Origin: Bog-473 sp963737745
GTDB taxonomy: Bacteria; Actinomycetota; Acidimicrobiia; Acidimicrobiales; RAAP-2
Assembly (NCBI GenBank): GCA_963737745.1
Contig: CAVTTR010000012.1
Coordinates: 1 to 64,000, forward strand
Length of the DNA: 64,000 bases
Direction of reading: 5' to 3'
The notes below the pieces were generated by a model. It made no database searches. It was not told where the DNA came from and was given only the letters and a program-made list of their open reading frames with translations. Each line of letters opens with the position of its first letter. Positions within the stretch are counted from its first letter, which is position 1. Shown one piece after another: positions 9,115 through 18,420 of the stretch. The position numbers were made by a program, and so were the translations under genes.

Positions 9115-9763
9115 GTGAATAACCAAGACCGGGGCATCGAGCGGGAAAAGCGAGTGGCAGCCGAGGCGGCGGCCCAGTTGGTCGAAGATGGAATGGTCGT
9201 CGGGCTGGGGACCGGCACGACGGTGGCGTATCTGCTTCCAGCTCTCGGTCGCCGCCAGCTCGACATCACCTGCGTGGCCACGTCGCCGGCGACGGAGACA
9301 CTGGCCCGGGCCGAGGGCATCGCAGTGGGTCCATTCGAGGGAATCGACCGGCTCGATATGGCAATAGACGGGGCGGATCAGGTGGATCGGAACGGGTGGT
9401 TGGTCAAGGGGGGCGGGGGCGCTCACACCAGGGAGAAAATCGTGGCGGCGGCGGCCGATCAATTCGTCGTGATCGTCTCATCGGACAAATTGGTCGAGCG
9501 GGTGGGCCCACCAATTTCCGCTCGAGCTCATGGCCTTTGGACTCGACGCCGTTGTCAGAGCTCTTCCCGGTGCGGCGTTGCGTCCCGCTCCACGCACGCC
9601 CGACGGAGGTGTACTCGCCGACTATTTCGGGGAGGTCGACGATCCTGAGCGCCTGGCGGTGCGACTGGGTGCCACGGCGGGGGTGGTGGGGCACGGTCTC
9701 TTCGCACCCGAAATGGTGGCGTTCGTGCTGGTCGGTCGCGGCGACCGGGTCGAAAGGATATAA
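9115..9763 (+). CDS. rpiA: Ribose-5-phosphate isomerase A (one frame break)
   Basis: Interconverts ribose-5-phosphate and ribulose-5-phosphate in the pentose phosphate pathway. Visible motifs are GLGTGTTVAYLL (phosphate loop), IDGADQVD (catalytic Asp region), LVKGGGGAHTREK and SDKLVERVG. The C-terminal part, with VVGHGLF, is in a different frame. The break is near 9510: CCAATTT is one T too long, and removing it gives a continuous protein of about 215 residues. GTG start at 9115 (VNNQDRG) chosen because a G-rich GAGGGTGGGG precedes it; the open frame runs further upstream without family resemblance. Confidence 0.85.
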
Positions 9764-9837
9764 GGACGGTCCCCGAGCCACTGGACTGTCGACGAAAAAG
9801 ACATAACGATGCGGCATCAACGGAAAGGGGAGGGATC

Positions 9838-10335
9838 ATGACCTCAATGACGGACGCCTCGAGTTCGGGGCCATCTGAGTGGGAACGAGATCTCCATGCA
9901 CGTCTGTCGAGCCATGTGGAGGCGGAACGGGGGCTTCTTGAGGAATACACGACCGCCGCCGCGACGAGCCCGTCAAAGGCTCTGCGCTACCTTGTCGACC
10001 TGCTCGTCGAAGACGAGGCTCGTCACCACCGCCTGTTCAATCAGATTGTCGAGTCGCTCGAGACCGAGGCCCTGTTGAGCGGCGAGGATCCCCCGATTCC
10101 CTATCTTGACTTCAACGGTGACGATACCTACGACGCCGTGGTTGCGTTGACCGAACGACTGCTTCGCCGCGAGCAAGAGGACTCGAAGGAGTTGAAGCGG
10201 CTTCAACGCGAATTGCGGGAGGTGGAAGACACGACGATGTGGACGCTTCTGGTCGAGTTGATGGAGCAGGACACGAAGAAACACATCAGCATCCTTCGGT
10301 TCGCCCGCAAGCACGCCGGTCGACGAAGGCGCTGA
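9838..10335 (+). CDS. Ferritin-like four-helix protein
   Basis: 165 residues, strongly helical and charged. Acidic helices place Glu or Glu-x-x-His-like pairs in four successive segments: EAERGLLEEY, VEDEARHHRLF, RREQEDSKEL and MEQDTKKHISIL. This is the pattern of rubrerythrin/ferritin-like di-iron or di-manganese bundles. A good ribosome site (AAAGGGGAGGG) precedes the ATG at 9838. It stands alone between rpiA and a convergent ABC exporter. Metal binding and any oxidase or storage role are inference; it could be a metal-free helical bundle. Confidence 0.6.
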   Translation: MTSMTDASSSGPSEWERDLHARLSSHVEAERGLLEEYTTAAATSPSKALRYLVDLLVEDEARHHRLFNQIVESLETEALLSGEDPPIPYLDFNGDDTYDAVVALTERLLRREQEDSKELKRLQRELREVEDTTMWTLLVELMEQDTKKHISILRFARKHAGRRRR

Positions 10336-10362
10336 GCCATACCACTCGTCGGCGACGCTGAT

Positions 10363-11415
10363 CTACGGCCGCTCCGCCCGCACCAGCGTGCGGGCCGAGA
10401 CACGCACGGCCAAGGCGCAGAGCACGATGGCGAAGGCGGCCAGCGCTCCGAGCTCGGGCGCGACCGCCGTAAATCCGGCGTGATGGTAGATGAGCCTGAT
10501 GAATGCATCCATGGCCCACGCCTGCGGCACCGCATGCCCGACCGCGCGAACCGTGCTGTCGACCACATCGAGCGGGTAGACGCATCCACCGAGCATGCCG
10601 GCGGCGATCCCGATCACCACCGAGGTGGCGATGGCCTGCTCCTGGCTGCGGGCCCAGGTGCCGATCAGCACCGACACCCCGGAGACGGTCAATGCCAGGA
10701 GGGCCACGACGGCGCCCACGGCCCACAGGTTGCCCCAGTGCACACCGAAGAGAACCCAACCCAAGACGAGCAGGCCGATGGATTGGGCGGCGGCCACGCA
10801 CAGCAGGCTGAGGACTTCGGCCGCCACGATGGAGCGCTGCCGCACCGGCGCCGCACCGAGTCGACGCAAGATGCCCAACCGGCGCGACTCGACCAGGCCT
10901 GATGACAGGACGAGCACGGTGATGCCCATGAAGAGCACCAGGTCCGAGGGGGCGACGTAGGAGAACGGGCTCAGCGGGGCGTCCGTGCGGGTGTGCGCCA
11001 AGGTGGCGTCGGTTAGCCGCGTCGAACTCCCTTCGGCCGCGATCACATCCAACAGCCCCACGACATCGGTGCGGGCTGCAATGGCATCGGTGGTCGCTGA
11101 CTGCGCCACGAACTCGACGCGGAGTGACACCCGCCGTGTGGCCGGCAGCCCGATCAGGCCGGCTACTACCCGTCCCCGCAAGACGTCGTCGTTGAGCGCG
11201 GCTCGGGTGGGTTCGATCCTCACCTTGATGCCCACTGTGTGCTGCACCAGTTCGAGCAGGCGCGGTGACGGGTTGACGAGGCCGACCGGTTCCTTCGGGC
11301 TGCCGGCGAGCAGCCCGGTCACGAGGATGAACAAGAGGGGGAGGACGGTGGCCAACGCCAGGATCCTTCGATCGCCAATGGTGCGACGGATGTTGACCAA
11401 GAGAATGGCGATCAC
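10363..11415 (-). CDS. ABC-2 type exporter permease (second subunit)
   Basis: 350 residues. One N-terminal membrane helix (ILALATVLPLLFILVTGLLA), an extracytoplasmic domain of about 120 residues, then five or six helices in the C-terminal half, with SSGLVESRRLGILRRLGAAP as the cytoplasmic coupling segment. This layout is typical of ABC-2 (NatB/DrrB-like) permeases. The GTG start at 11415 overlaps the stop of the preceding permease (GTGA). It forms an operon with the permease at 11412-12528 and the ATPase at 12538-13481. The exported substrate is unknown. Confidence 0.8.
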   Translation of the reverse strand: MIAILLVNIRRTIGDRRILALATVLPLLFILVTGLLAGSPKEPVGLVNPSPRLLELVQHTVGIKVRIEPTRAALNDDVLRGRVVAGLIGLPATRRVSLRVEFVAQSATTDAIAARTDVVGLLDVIAAEGSSTRLTDATLAHTRTDAPLSPFSYVAPSDLVLFMGITVLVLSSGLVESRRLGILRRLGAAPVRQRSIVAAEVLSLLCVAAAQSIGLLVLGWVLFGVHWGNLWAVGAVVALLALTVSGVSVLIGTWARSQEQAIATSVVIGIAAGMLGGCVYPLDVVDSTVRAVGHAVPQAWAMDAFIRLIYHHAGFTAVAPELGALAAFAIVLCALAVRVSARTLVRAERP

Positions 11416-12528
11416 GGCCGCACCATGCGGCGGACCCGGGTCATGGCGAGTCCGAACGTGACGACCGCGATGAGGCAGAGCACAAGGAACGGGCCGACCA
11501 CGGAGCCCGTCGACTCATGCAGCAAGGAGAGTCGACCGAAGCCCACCAGGGCCCATCCATTCGGAGTTCCGAGACTCAGGATCTGAAGGAACGTGGGCAA
11601 CGAGCCCGGAGGAAGCAGGTTGCCGCCGATCAGCGACAGGAAGAGCCCCACGATCAAGGCGACGCCGAAGGCTTCTTGCTCGTTGCGAGCCAGCGAGGTC
11701 AAGAAGGCACCCAATCCGCACATGGCGGCCGCGGCGCCGATGGAGAGAATGAGCACCCCGAGGGGCGCGCCCCATTGCGCTCCGAAAAGAAGAGTCGTGG
11801 CGGCCCAGACCACCAAGATGCTGGTGAGTCCCGTGATGAAGATGGCGAGCACCTTGCCGACCACGATCGCTGTCGGTCGCAGTGGCGCAGCCGCCATGCG
11901 GACCAGGGTGCCGGCGGACCGCTCGAGCATCAGTGAGCGCATGCCGAGACCTCCGCCGATGAAGAGGAACACGACGGCGATCGAAGGAGCGAAGTAGTCG
12001 AGCACCCCGCGGCTGGCGTTGCCGAGGCTTTCCGAGCTGACGCTGATCGAGGCAAAGTGCGCGGCCGTACCCGGCCGAAGGTGTCCGGCATAGATCCGGC
12101 TGGCCAAACCGGCAGCAATCGATTCTGCCCACTCTTGGCCCACCAACGACGAGGCTCGACTGACGACGGCGAATCCGGGAGTGCGGGTGGCACCCGGGGC
12201 CACGATCGGAATGAGCAGATCGGAGAGGTTGGTGTGGTGGCCGGTGAGAATCACGCCACCCGCCAGTGCGCCGTGTGCGACTTCCTCCCTGACCGTTCGC
12301 TGATGGGGAAGGAACGCGGACGGTCACATAGCCCGGCAGTTGGGTCGCATGGACGGCCGCCGCCACCACGGGGGGAGTGGCGCCCGTGACGCCGATGGTG
12401 AGGTGCCCCCTGGGCGCGTCATGACCGAAGGCAAATCCCAAGATGGCGGTGAGAACCAGTGGTGCCACGAGGCTGGAGATCACGCATGGAGCGATCCCGA
12501 ACTCGACGGCGCAACTCGTGTATGGCAA
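11412..12528 (-). CDS. ABC-2 type exporter permease (first subunit; two frame breaks)
   Basis: Same architecture as its neighbour: an N-terminal helix (SSLVAPLVLTAILGFAFG), an external domain, and a C-terminal membrane half containing MRSLMLERSAGTLVRMAAAP as coupling segment. One break lies near 12295, where GTTCCTTCCCC reads through as VPPHQRTVREE if one T is removed. A second probable break lies near 12485: the neighbouring frame reads IAIHELRRRVRDRS directly before VISSLVAP, the expected N-terminus of such permeases. The true start is then close to the ATPase stop at about 12538. The listed end at 12528 is the first start codon in the main frame only. Confidence 0.75.
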
Positions 12529-12537
12529 TGAGCCGGA

Positions 12538-13481
12538 TCAGTCTCGGAGTTCCTTTCCGGTGAGCGCGAGGAAGACCCCCTCGAGATCAGGCGCCACTAC
12601 CTCGATGCTCGTGAGCTCGACTCCGAGTCGACCTGCCTCGCGTACGACAGCGGGCAACACGGCTGCTCCGTGTACCGTTTCAAGCTCGAGCCCGCCAGGA
12701 ATCAGGCGCGCCGCGCTCACCAACGGCAAAAGAAGGCAGGCGTCGGCGAGGCTGTCTCGGCCGTTTCCATTTCCTCATAATTTCGCCCGTCTGACCAATG
12801 GTGAGTCGTAGGCGATCCTGCCCCCCATGTTGGCGGATGAGCCCCGTCGGAGAGCCTTCCGCAATGAGGTGTCCATCGTCGATGATGCCGATTCGTTGGC
12901 AGAGCCGGGCCGCTTCTTCCATGTAGTGCGTGGTGTAGAGCACGGCAATCCCGAGTCCGGCCACCGTCTCGAGAATGGAGTGCCGGCTCTGAGGGTCCAC
13001 GCCGACCGTCGGTTCGTCCAGGATCAAGAGCTTGGGCTCATGGAGTAAGCCCGGCCGCGATATTGGCACGCCGTTTCATCCCGCCCGAATAGGTGCCGAT
13101 CCGTTCTTTCCCGCGGTCGGCCAGCCCAACGAGCGTCAACGTCTCGGTGATGCGCTGCTCCAGTCGTTCACCGCCCAAGGCGTAGAGCTGACCGAAGAAC
13201 CGGAGGTTCTCGCGGGCCGAGAGATCGGGATACAGGGCCAGGTCTTGGGGCACGTAGCCGATCATGGCCTTGGCCGCCAGCGTTCCTCCCGGGTGACCGT
13301 CGACGGTCACCTCTCCGTGGTCGGCTTTGAGCAATCCGCAGACGATGGCGATGGTCGTCGTTTTTCCGGCGCCGTTCGGACCGAGCAACCCGTAACACTC
13401 ATTGTCGGCCACGGTGAACGACACATCGTCGAGCGCCGTGCGCTGGCCGAATTGCTTCCGAAGGCCCCGACACGCAAGCAC
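12538..13481 (-). CDS. ABC exporter ATPase (two frame breaks)
   Basis: Nucleotide-binding subunit of the exporter, about 313 residues when joined. Walker A is GPNGAGKTTT, the Q-loop is in YVPQDLALYP, the signature appears as TYSGGMKRR, Walker B is LLILDEPTVGVDP, the switch His is in TTHYMEEA, and the end LTGKELRD is typical of DrrA-like proteins. Breaks are near 13055 (CTTACTCC, one extra T, between NIAAGL and LHEPK) and near 12760. GTG start at 13481; no strong ribosome site, so it may be leaderless. It heads the operon with the two permeases that follow. Confidence 0.85.
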
Positions 13482-13701
13482 GGGTCGACACTAACTTGGA
13501 TCCTTGTGATCGCTCTGGAGCCGATTGGCGTGGTCGTCGGTGGCCGTTCCACCTCTGACGACGATCATTGGGGGACGGTGCATGCGCGCATCTTCTCGAT
13601 GGTGATCGCTTCGGAAGCGACATCGTGGCCGGGGCGAGGGCCAACCGAGAGCCACCAACCGGCATAGGCGACCAGTTGACGCGGGACTATTACTGAACCA
13701 C

Positions 13702-14016
13702 TCAGCCGTTGATGGCTGCCCGCAGCCGCTCGAGGGAAATCTCTTCGGTCCTGTTTGCGCCGCATTGCGTGCAATCGGGGGCATGCCGCCACGATCTGAT
13801 CATCCGGCTGCCGGATGGGTCCAGATAGACCGTGAATGTTTCTGAGTCGGGATGGATCTCGAGCTGGTAGTACTGCCGCCAACCAGTGGCGACGGCGTCA
13901 CCACCAACATCGGTGCCTTTCAAAACGCGTCGGTACCTCATGCGAAGTGCATCGAAGACCCACGTGCTGTGGCATGACTCAATGACCGTGGGTTGTTGAT
14001 CACGTTCCGGTGTCAT
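13702..14016 (-). CDS. Small hypothetical protein
   Basis: 104 residues, no signal or membrane segment. The middle has an alternating beta-type stretch (YYQLEIHPDSETFTVYLD), and the C-terminus has CTQCGANRTEEISLERLR, with two Cys three residues apart that could hold a metal or a disulfide. Base composition is less GC-rich than its neighbours. It stands alone between the ABC operon and a DsbA-like gene. I do not recognise the family. Confidence 0.5.
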   Translation of the reverse strand: MTPERDQQPTVIESCHSTWVFDALRMRYRRVLKGTDVGGDAVATGWRQYYQLEIHPDSETFTVYLDPSGSRMIRSWRHAPDCTQCGANRTEEISLERLRAAING

Positions 14017-14151
14017 GGCTCAAGTATGTGAGAAGCGGCTGACTTCGGTCATAAGTCGAACTGTGCTCATCCTTAGGAATTCGTTACAGATCTATGAATA
14101 TTTGTCGTGCGAATGCCAACGCCGACTCCGACGTCAACGCGGTTGCTGCGC

Positions 14152-14758
14152 TCAATCGAAGATCGGAGGCTTGTCCCGGCTTCGCTTGAGCTCGAAGAAG
14201 CCCTCGGTGCCCGCGACGAGGAGGACGCCGTCCCAGAGCTTGCCGGCCGCCTCACCCTTGGGAGTCGGGGTGATCACCGGTCCGAAGAAGGCGACGCCGG
14301 CGACGTGGATGACCGGGGTGCCGACGTCGTAGCCGACCGGATCCATCCCCTCGTGATGGGACTTGCGCACAGCCTCGTCGAACTCGGTCGAGGTCGCCGC
14401 TTCGGCGAGTTCGACTGGGAGCCCGACTTCGTCCAGCGCTTCGGCCAGGATGCCTGGGATCTTCCCGCCGCTTTTCGAGGTGGATCCGCTTTCCGATGGC
14501 CGTGTAGAGCGGCAGCAGGACGTCAGGTCCCTTCGCCTGCTCGGCCGCGATGCAGACCCGGACCGGCCCCATGGCCGTCGCCATCAAGTCCTTGTAAGAG
14601 TCGGGCAGGTCGTCGCGGTCCTCGTTGAGAACGGCCAGCGACATCACGTGCCACGTGGTCTTCACGTCGCGCACGTCTTCCACTTGGAGCATCCAGCGAG
14701 ATGTCAGCCAGGCCCAGGGGCACAGGGGGTCGAACCAGAAATCCACGGTGTCCGTCAT
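14152..14758 (-). CDS. DsbA-fold reductase, Rv2466c-like (one frame break)
   Basis: About 200 residues, closely resembling the mycobacterial mycothiol-dependent nitroreductase Rv2466c: FWFDPLCPWAW, WHVMSLAVLNEDRDDLP, then RKSHHEGMDPVG, DVGTPVIHV and GVAFFGPV. The active site reads CPWA where Rv2466c has CPWC, so only one Cys is present. A frame change lies near 14480, where CTCGAAAAGC has one A too many; the restored frame reads KIPGILAEALDEVGLP. The start ATG at 14758 follows GGAGGTAA at good spacing. It probably reduces disulfides or nitro compounds with mycothiol, a route inferred from the family. Confidence 0.8.
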
Positions 14759-14843
14759 GGGGTTACCTCCGTCAACGCGCCAGTAATCGCGCCGGTCGTC
14801 TGTCCTGACCACCATAGGGGTCACTGGCGCGCCAACGATTCGG

Positions 14844-16202
14844 CTAACGCAGCAGCTCTGCGACGGCACGTGTCACGGCTTTCCCCATCGGGATGTGCAG
14901 AAACTCATTCGGTCCGTGGGCGTTGGAGTGCGGACCGAGAACCCCGGTGGCCACGAACTGCGTACGCGGAAAGCTCCGCTTCAGGTCGGCCAGGAAGGGG
15001 ATGGTCCCGCCTTCGCCGTGGAATCCCACCGGATGGCCGAACGATGCCTGCGATGCGCGATCGAGCGCCGCCGTCTTCTCTTCATCGAGTGGAGGGGCCA
15101 GCCAGCCGTTGGCCGCGCCTTCGAGGTCGATGGTGACGTGCGCCCCCTCGTCGGTGGCGATGGCCGAGATCAACGCGTCCGCGGCCAGTTGTGCGTCGAC
15201 GTCGGGTGGCAGCCGAAGCGAGATCTTCGCCGTGGTGAAGGGCCGCAACACGTTGCCCCCGTCGCGCACGGCCGGCACCCCGTCCATGCCGGTCACCTCG
15301 AGTGCGGCTGACCAAGCCTTGGCGACGAGCTGATCAGCCGTGGTCGTACCGGCGAGGCGAAGCCCGTCGACGGTCGGAAGCGTGTTCTCGGCGAACTCCC
15401 GCCCCGACGCGGTCAGGGAAGCCCGCAGATCGTCGGGGATGCCGTGCCCGAGGAGCGGGGGCAGCAGGATGGCGCCGGTTGCCTCGTCCTCGACTCGGGA
15501 CAGGATCTTGCGCAGGATGCGAAAAGACGACGGCACAACGCCACCGGCCATGCCGCTGTGCACTCCTTCGGTCAGGACGTCCACGCGGACACTGGCGACG
15601 AGATTTCCGCGCAGGGAGGAGGTCAGCCACAGCCGGTCATAGCTGAGGCATCCTGAGTCGAGGCAGATCACCAGGGAGGGCGTGCCGATCCGCTCACGCA
15701 AGTGCTCGACGTAGGCCGACAGATCGGGGCTCCCGCTTTCCTCACTGGCCTCAATGAGGATGACCACGCGCCCGCGCCCTCCATCGGCCGCCAACAGACC
15801 TGTCACCGCTGCGAAGAGTGCGTAGCCGTCGTCTGCCGTGCCCCGCCCGTAGAGCAGGTCTCCCTCGCGGACGGGCTCGAATGGTGCCAGACCCGGGCGC
15901 CAGTCGCCCAGCGGCGGCTGCTTGTCCATGTGCCCGTAGATCAGAATGGGGTCTCCCGATCCGCCGTTCTCGATCAGGAGGAGAGGCGTACGCCCGGGGA
16001 GCTGCACGATCTCGGTGTGCAGGTCTCCGTCCTGCTCCTCGGCCCAGCTCTGGAGGAGTTTTGCGGCTTCGAGGATGGCTCCACGCTCGGCCCATTGCGC
16101 ATCGAAGGCCGGTGACAGGCATTGGATCCGCGTGTATTCGGACAGTGCGGGGAGGATTTTTCCCTCCCAGGCCGCATCGATGAGCGCCCGGTCGTCGGTC
16201 AT
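14844..16202 (-). CDS. M20 family metallopeptidase
   Basis: 452 residues, intact. It has YGHMDKQPP (metal His and Asp), GRGTADDGYA (bridging Asp), EASEESGSPD (general-base Glu plus metal Glu), LDSGCLSYD and a C-terminal LGPHSNAHGPNE (metal His). This matches the cytosolic dipeptidase/carboxypeptidase branch of M20 with two zinc ions. The start ATG overlaps the stop of the upstream START-domain gene (16199-16202, ATGA), so the two are coupled. The natural substrate is unknown; dipeptides are likely. Confidence 0.85.
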   Translation of the reverse strand: MTDDRALIDAAWEGKILPALSEYTRIQCLSPAFDAQWAERGAILEAAKLLQSWAEEQDGDLHTEIVQLPGRTPLLLIENGGSGDPILIYGHMDKQPPLGDWRPGLAPFEPVREGDLLYGRGTADDGYALFAAVTGLLAADGGRGRVVILIEASEESGSPDLSAYVEHLRERIGTPSLVICLDSGCLSYDRLWLTSSLRGNLVASVRVDVLTEGVHSGMAGGVVPSSFRILRKILSRVEDEATGAILLPPLLGHGIPDDLRASLTASGREFAENTLPTVDGLRLAGTTTADQLVAKAWSAALEVTGMDGVPAVRDGGNVLRPFTTAKISLRLPPDVDAQLAADALISAIATDEGAHVTIDLEGAANGWLAPPLDEEKTAALDRASQASFGHPVGFHGEGGTIPFLADLKRSFPRTQFVATGVLGPHSNAHGPNEFLHIPMGKAVTRAVAELLR

Positions 16203-16705
16203 CCGGCCGCCGGGGGCTCAGGGGCCTGCTCAGGGGGCTCAGGGTGCTCAGCCAAGGTGGCCAAGGTGGCCAAGGTCTTGGTCATGCCCTCCGCCGTAGA
16301 AGATGGAAGCTTGCCTCGCCGGAGAAGCGTGGCCTGCTTGTCCTCGGAGATGTCCCAGCTCTCCCGCACCAGAGTCCCGCCGTCCACCGGTTCCAACTCG
16401 TAGCGCCAGATGCGTCCGCCGAGGAAGCGGCCGAGGAATCCCGAGACCACCGTTTTCCACGCGATACGACGGTCTTGTTCGAACTCGATCACCGTGTTCG
16501 ACATTGAGTAAGGGACCCCGGCCTTCATGGACATGCCAAACGTCGTACCGAGCGCCAGCCGCTGCGGCGCGCCAGCCTTCACTTTGACCACGGCGCCCGA
16601 GCCGTCGATCTCAGGATGGCGGCCGGCATCCGCCACAATCGCGAAGAGGTCCGCCGCTGGCGCGGCGATGACTCGTTCGACGCTGACAACGCTTCCGTCC
16701 ATCAC
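16199..16705 (-). CDS. SRPBCC/START-like lipid-binding domain protein
   Basis: 168 residues of the polyketide cyclase/START-like type, a helix-grip fold with a hydrophobic pocket. Typical features are an N-terminal VSVERVIAAPAADLFAIVAD, internal strands ending WRYELEPVDGGTLVRESWD, and a long C-terminal helix. The end is Pro/Glu/Ala-rich and is encoded by short repeats. It overlaps the M20 peptidase gene by 4 bases. Ligand unknown. Confidence 0.75.
   Translation of the reverse strand: MMDGSVVSVERVIAAPAADLFAIVADAGRHPEIDGSGAVVKVKAGAPQRLALGTTFGMSMKAGVPYSMSNTVIEFEQDRRIAWKTVVSGFLGRFLGGRIWRYELEPVDGGTLVRESWDISEDKQATLLRRGKLPSSTAEGMTKTLATLATLAEHPEPPEQAPEPPAAG
16213..16280. repeat. Short tandem repeats inside the START-like gene
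   Basis: Two adjacent repeat types: GGCTCAGG-like units at 16213-16250 and three copies of GGCCAAGGT at about 16251-16280. They encode the TLATLATLA and Pro/Glu-rich C-terminus of the protein and are a likely site of copy-number variation. Confidence 0.7.
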
Positions 16706-16744
16706 GCACCCCTCTGATCATGTTCGTTCGTAGACTTGTCGGAC

Positions 16745-17098
16745 ATGGGCGAACTATCTCTCTACTTCAATCCGCGTTGTTCCAAGTGTCGCACGGCGCA
16801 GGCGCTCCTGACCGAGCGTGGAATCGAGGCGCGAGTGGTGGAGTACCTCGACGCGCCGCCGACCGTCCCGCAGCTCCAAGAGCTCATGGAGCAACTCGCA
16901 ATCACGGATCCCCGCGCCATGATGCGAACCGGCGAAGAGGTGTATGCCACGCTGGGCCTGGCTGACCAATCGGGAACTGCTCTCCTCGAGGCCATTGCCG
17001 GCAATCCAATTCTGCTCGAGCGTCCCATTTTCGTGCGTGACGGCCGAGCGGTCATCGCCCGTCCACCCGAGCGAGTCTTGGAGCTCCTCGACTCCTGA
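16745..17098 (+). CDS. ArsC family thioredoxin-fold protein (arsenate reductase-like)
   Basis: About 117 residues. The N-terminus LSLYFNPRCSKCRTA carries the catalytic Cys of the glutaredoxin-linked ArsC family, with a second Cys three residues later. NPILLERPIFVRDGRAVIARPPE supplies the cis-Pro and the conserved Arg residues. Start ATG at 16745; an in-frame TTG at 16736 is the alternative. There is no ars operon around it, so it could be an arsenate reductase or a YffB/Spx-like relative. Confidence 0.8.
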   Translation: MGELSLYFNPRCSKCRTAQALLTERGIEARVVEYLDAPPTVPQLQELMEQLAITDPRAMMRTGEEVYATLGLADQSGTALLEAIAGNPILLERPIFVRDGRAVIARPPERVLELLDS

Positions 17099-17128
17099 GC
17101 TCGCCCTCGTCTCGGCTTCGCCGTCGTG

Positions 17129-17491
17129 TTATTCCTTGATGGCGAACTGGGCCAAGTCGCTGAGCTGTACCCACTCCAAGGTCGAGGCGTGCGTCGAGGC
17201 CAAAATGACTGGAGGCGCCACACCCGCCTCGAATGCCTCCTGCCAACGGCTGGCACAAAGGCACCACTGGTCACCTGGGGCCAATCCGTCGAAGCCGAAT
17301 TCGGGATGGGGCGTGGAAAGGTCGTTGCCCACCGAGGCCGAGAAGATCAGAAATTCCTCCGTGGCCCGGATGCAGACCGTGTGCACCCCGAGGTCTTCGG
17401 CGCCGGTGTTGCAACAGCCGTCACGGAAAAAGCCGGTCAGGGGATCGAAATTACAGGGCTGGAGGTCGCCGCCAAGAACATTCTGAGCCAT
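17129..17491 (-). CDS. DUF2237 family protein
   Basis: About 120 residues matching the DUF2237 family: NVLGGDLQPCNFDPLTGFFR, DGCCNTGAEDLG, FGFDGLAPGDQWCLCASRW, then EAGVAPPVIL. Several Cys are conserved (in PC, GCC and CLC), suggesting a metal or redox site. The function of the family is unknown. The start is taken at the ATG at 17491, where family resemblance begins; the open frame extends upstream only because it runs into the broken nitroreductase gene. Confidence 0.8.
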   Translation of the reverse strand: MAQNVLGGDLQPCNFDPLTGFFRDGCCNTGAEDLGVHTVCIRATEEFLIFSASVGNDLSTPHPEFGFDGLAPGDQWCLCASRWQEAFEAGVAPPVILASTHASTLEWVQLSDLAQFAIKE

Positions 17492-17613
17492 GCCCCATTT
17501 GAGCACGGTGAGAGCACTGAGCGAACTCGCGCTCACCGGTTGAATCCGCCGGGACTTGTTTTGGAAAAAGCATACGGGTCGGGTGGTTTCTCCGAAATCA
17601 ACTGTCGGGAGGT

Positions 17614-18330
17614 TCAGCTCCCGTCGAAAACCCGACCTTCGAAGCGGTCGACCCAGGTGAATTTCTCGACGGGTTGCCGCCGCAAGCGGCGTGCCGGCAG
17701 CGACGGGGCGGCCCAACACGATGAGTGCCGCCACCGCGTAGCTCTCGGGGATTGAAAAGAGCTGGCGGACATCGGTTTCGACGCCGGAGCGGCATGGTGG
17801 TGATCACGCCGCCCAGTCCCTCGGCCCGGGCCGCCAACAGGAGGTTCCAGGCAAACGGGTAGACGGACGCACCCCCGGCGAGGGGGTAGCCGTCGTGGTC
17901 TCGATCCACGGCGGCCAACACGCGCGAAGTCGGCGAGCAGCAGCAGGAGAGCCGGCGCCGTATCGAGGGCCTCCGCCATACCCGGCGCGCCTCCCGATGC
18001 GACGTGGGCCGCGGCCGCCTGGGCGAACTCGTCCGCATGGGTCGCCGCCTCCGCCTCGGCGTCGCGGTCGGTGATCGGGGCCCAGGGGACCAGCCCGGCT
18101 CTGGTGATGGCGAGGTATTCGTACCAGCCCGTCAGGTAGAGGTCGCGTAGGGAGCGGCGTGTCGCCGGGTCCTTGACCACGATCACCCGCCAACTCTGGC
18201 GATTGCCGCCGCTGGGAGCGAAGCGGGCCGTATCGAGCAGGCGATGGAGCACGGCGTCCTCGATAGGCTCGGGGAGGAACTCCCGCACCGCACCCGTGCT
18301 CCGCAGCGTCTCGATCAGGTCCAGATCCAT
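17614..18330 (-). CDS. Nitroreductase family protein (several frame breaks)
   Basis: FMN-dependent nitroreductase fold, about 235 residues when joined. The start MDLDLIETLRSTGAVREF and RFAPSGGNRQSWRVIVVKD are diagnostic. A second frame carries GGASVYPFAWNLLLAARAEG, a third AALIVLGRPVAAGT, and the first frame resumes for RQPVEKFTWVDRFEG. Frame changes therefore fall near 17930, 17760 and 17690. The family reduces nitro groups, quinones or flavins with NAD(P)H. It diverges from the nitronate monooxygenase gene at 18421, so both may share a control region. Confidence 0.75.
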   Translation of the reverse strand: MDLDLIETLRSTGAVREFLPEPIEDAVLHRLLDTARFAPSGGNRQSWRVIVVKDPATRRSLRDLYLTGWYEYLAITRAGLVPWAPITDRDAEAEAATHADEFAQAAAAHVASGGAPGMAEALDTAPALLLLLADFARVGRRGSRPRRLPPRRGCVRLPVCLEPPVGGPGRGTGRRDHHHAAPASKPMSASSFQSPRATRWRHSSCWAAPSLPARRLRRQPVEKFTWVDRFEGRVFDGS

Positions 18331-18420
18331 CGAAAGACGGTAGCGGGGACTGCCTGTTCCCGGGGACCCTTGAGAGAGGGTCCTCGACGACAGGCCCTCG
18401 CCACCGGCCACTGTGGCGTC

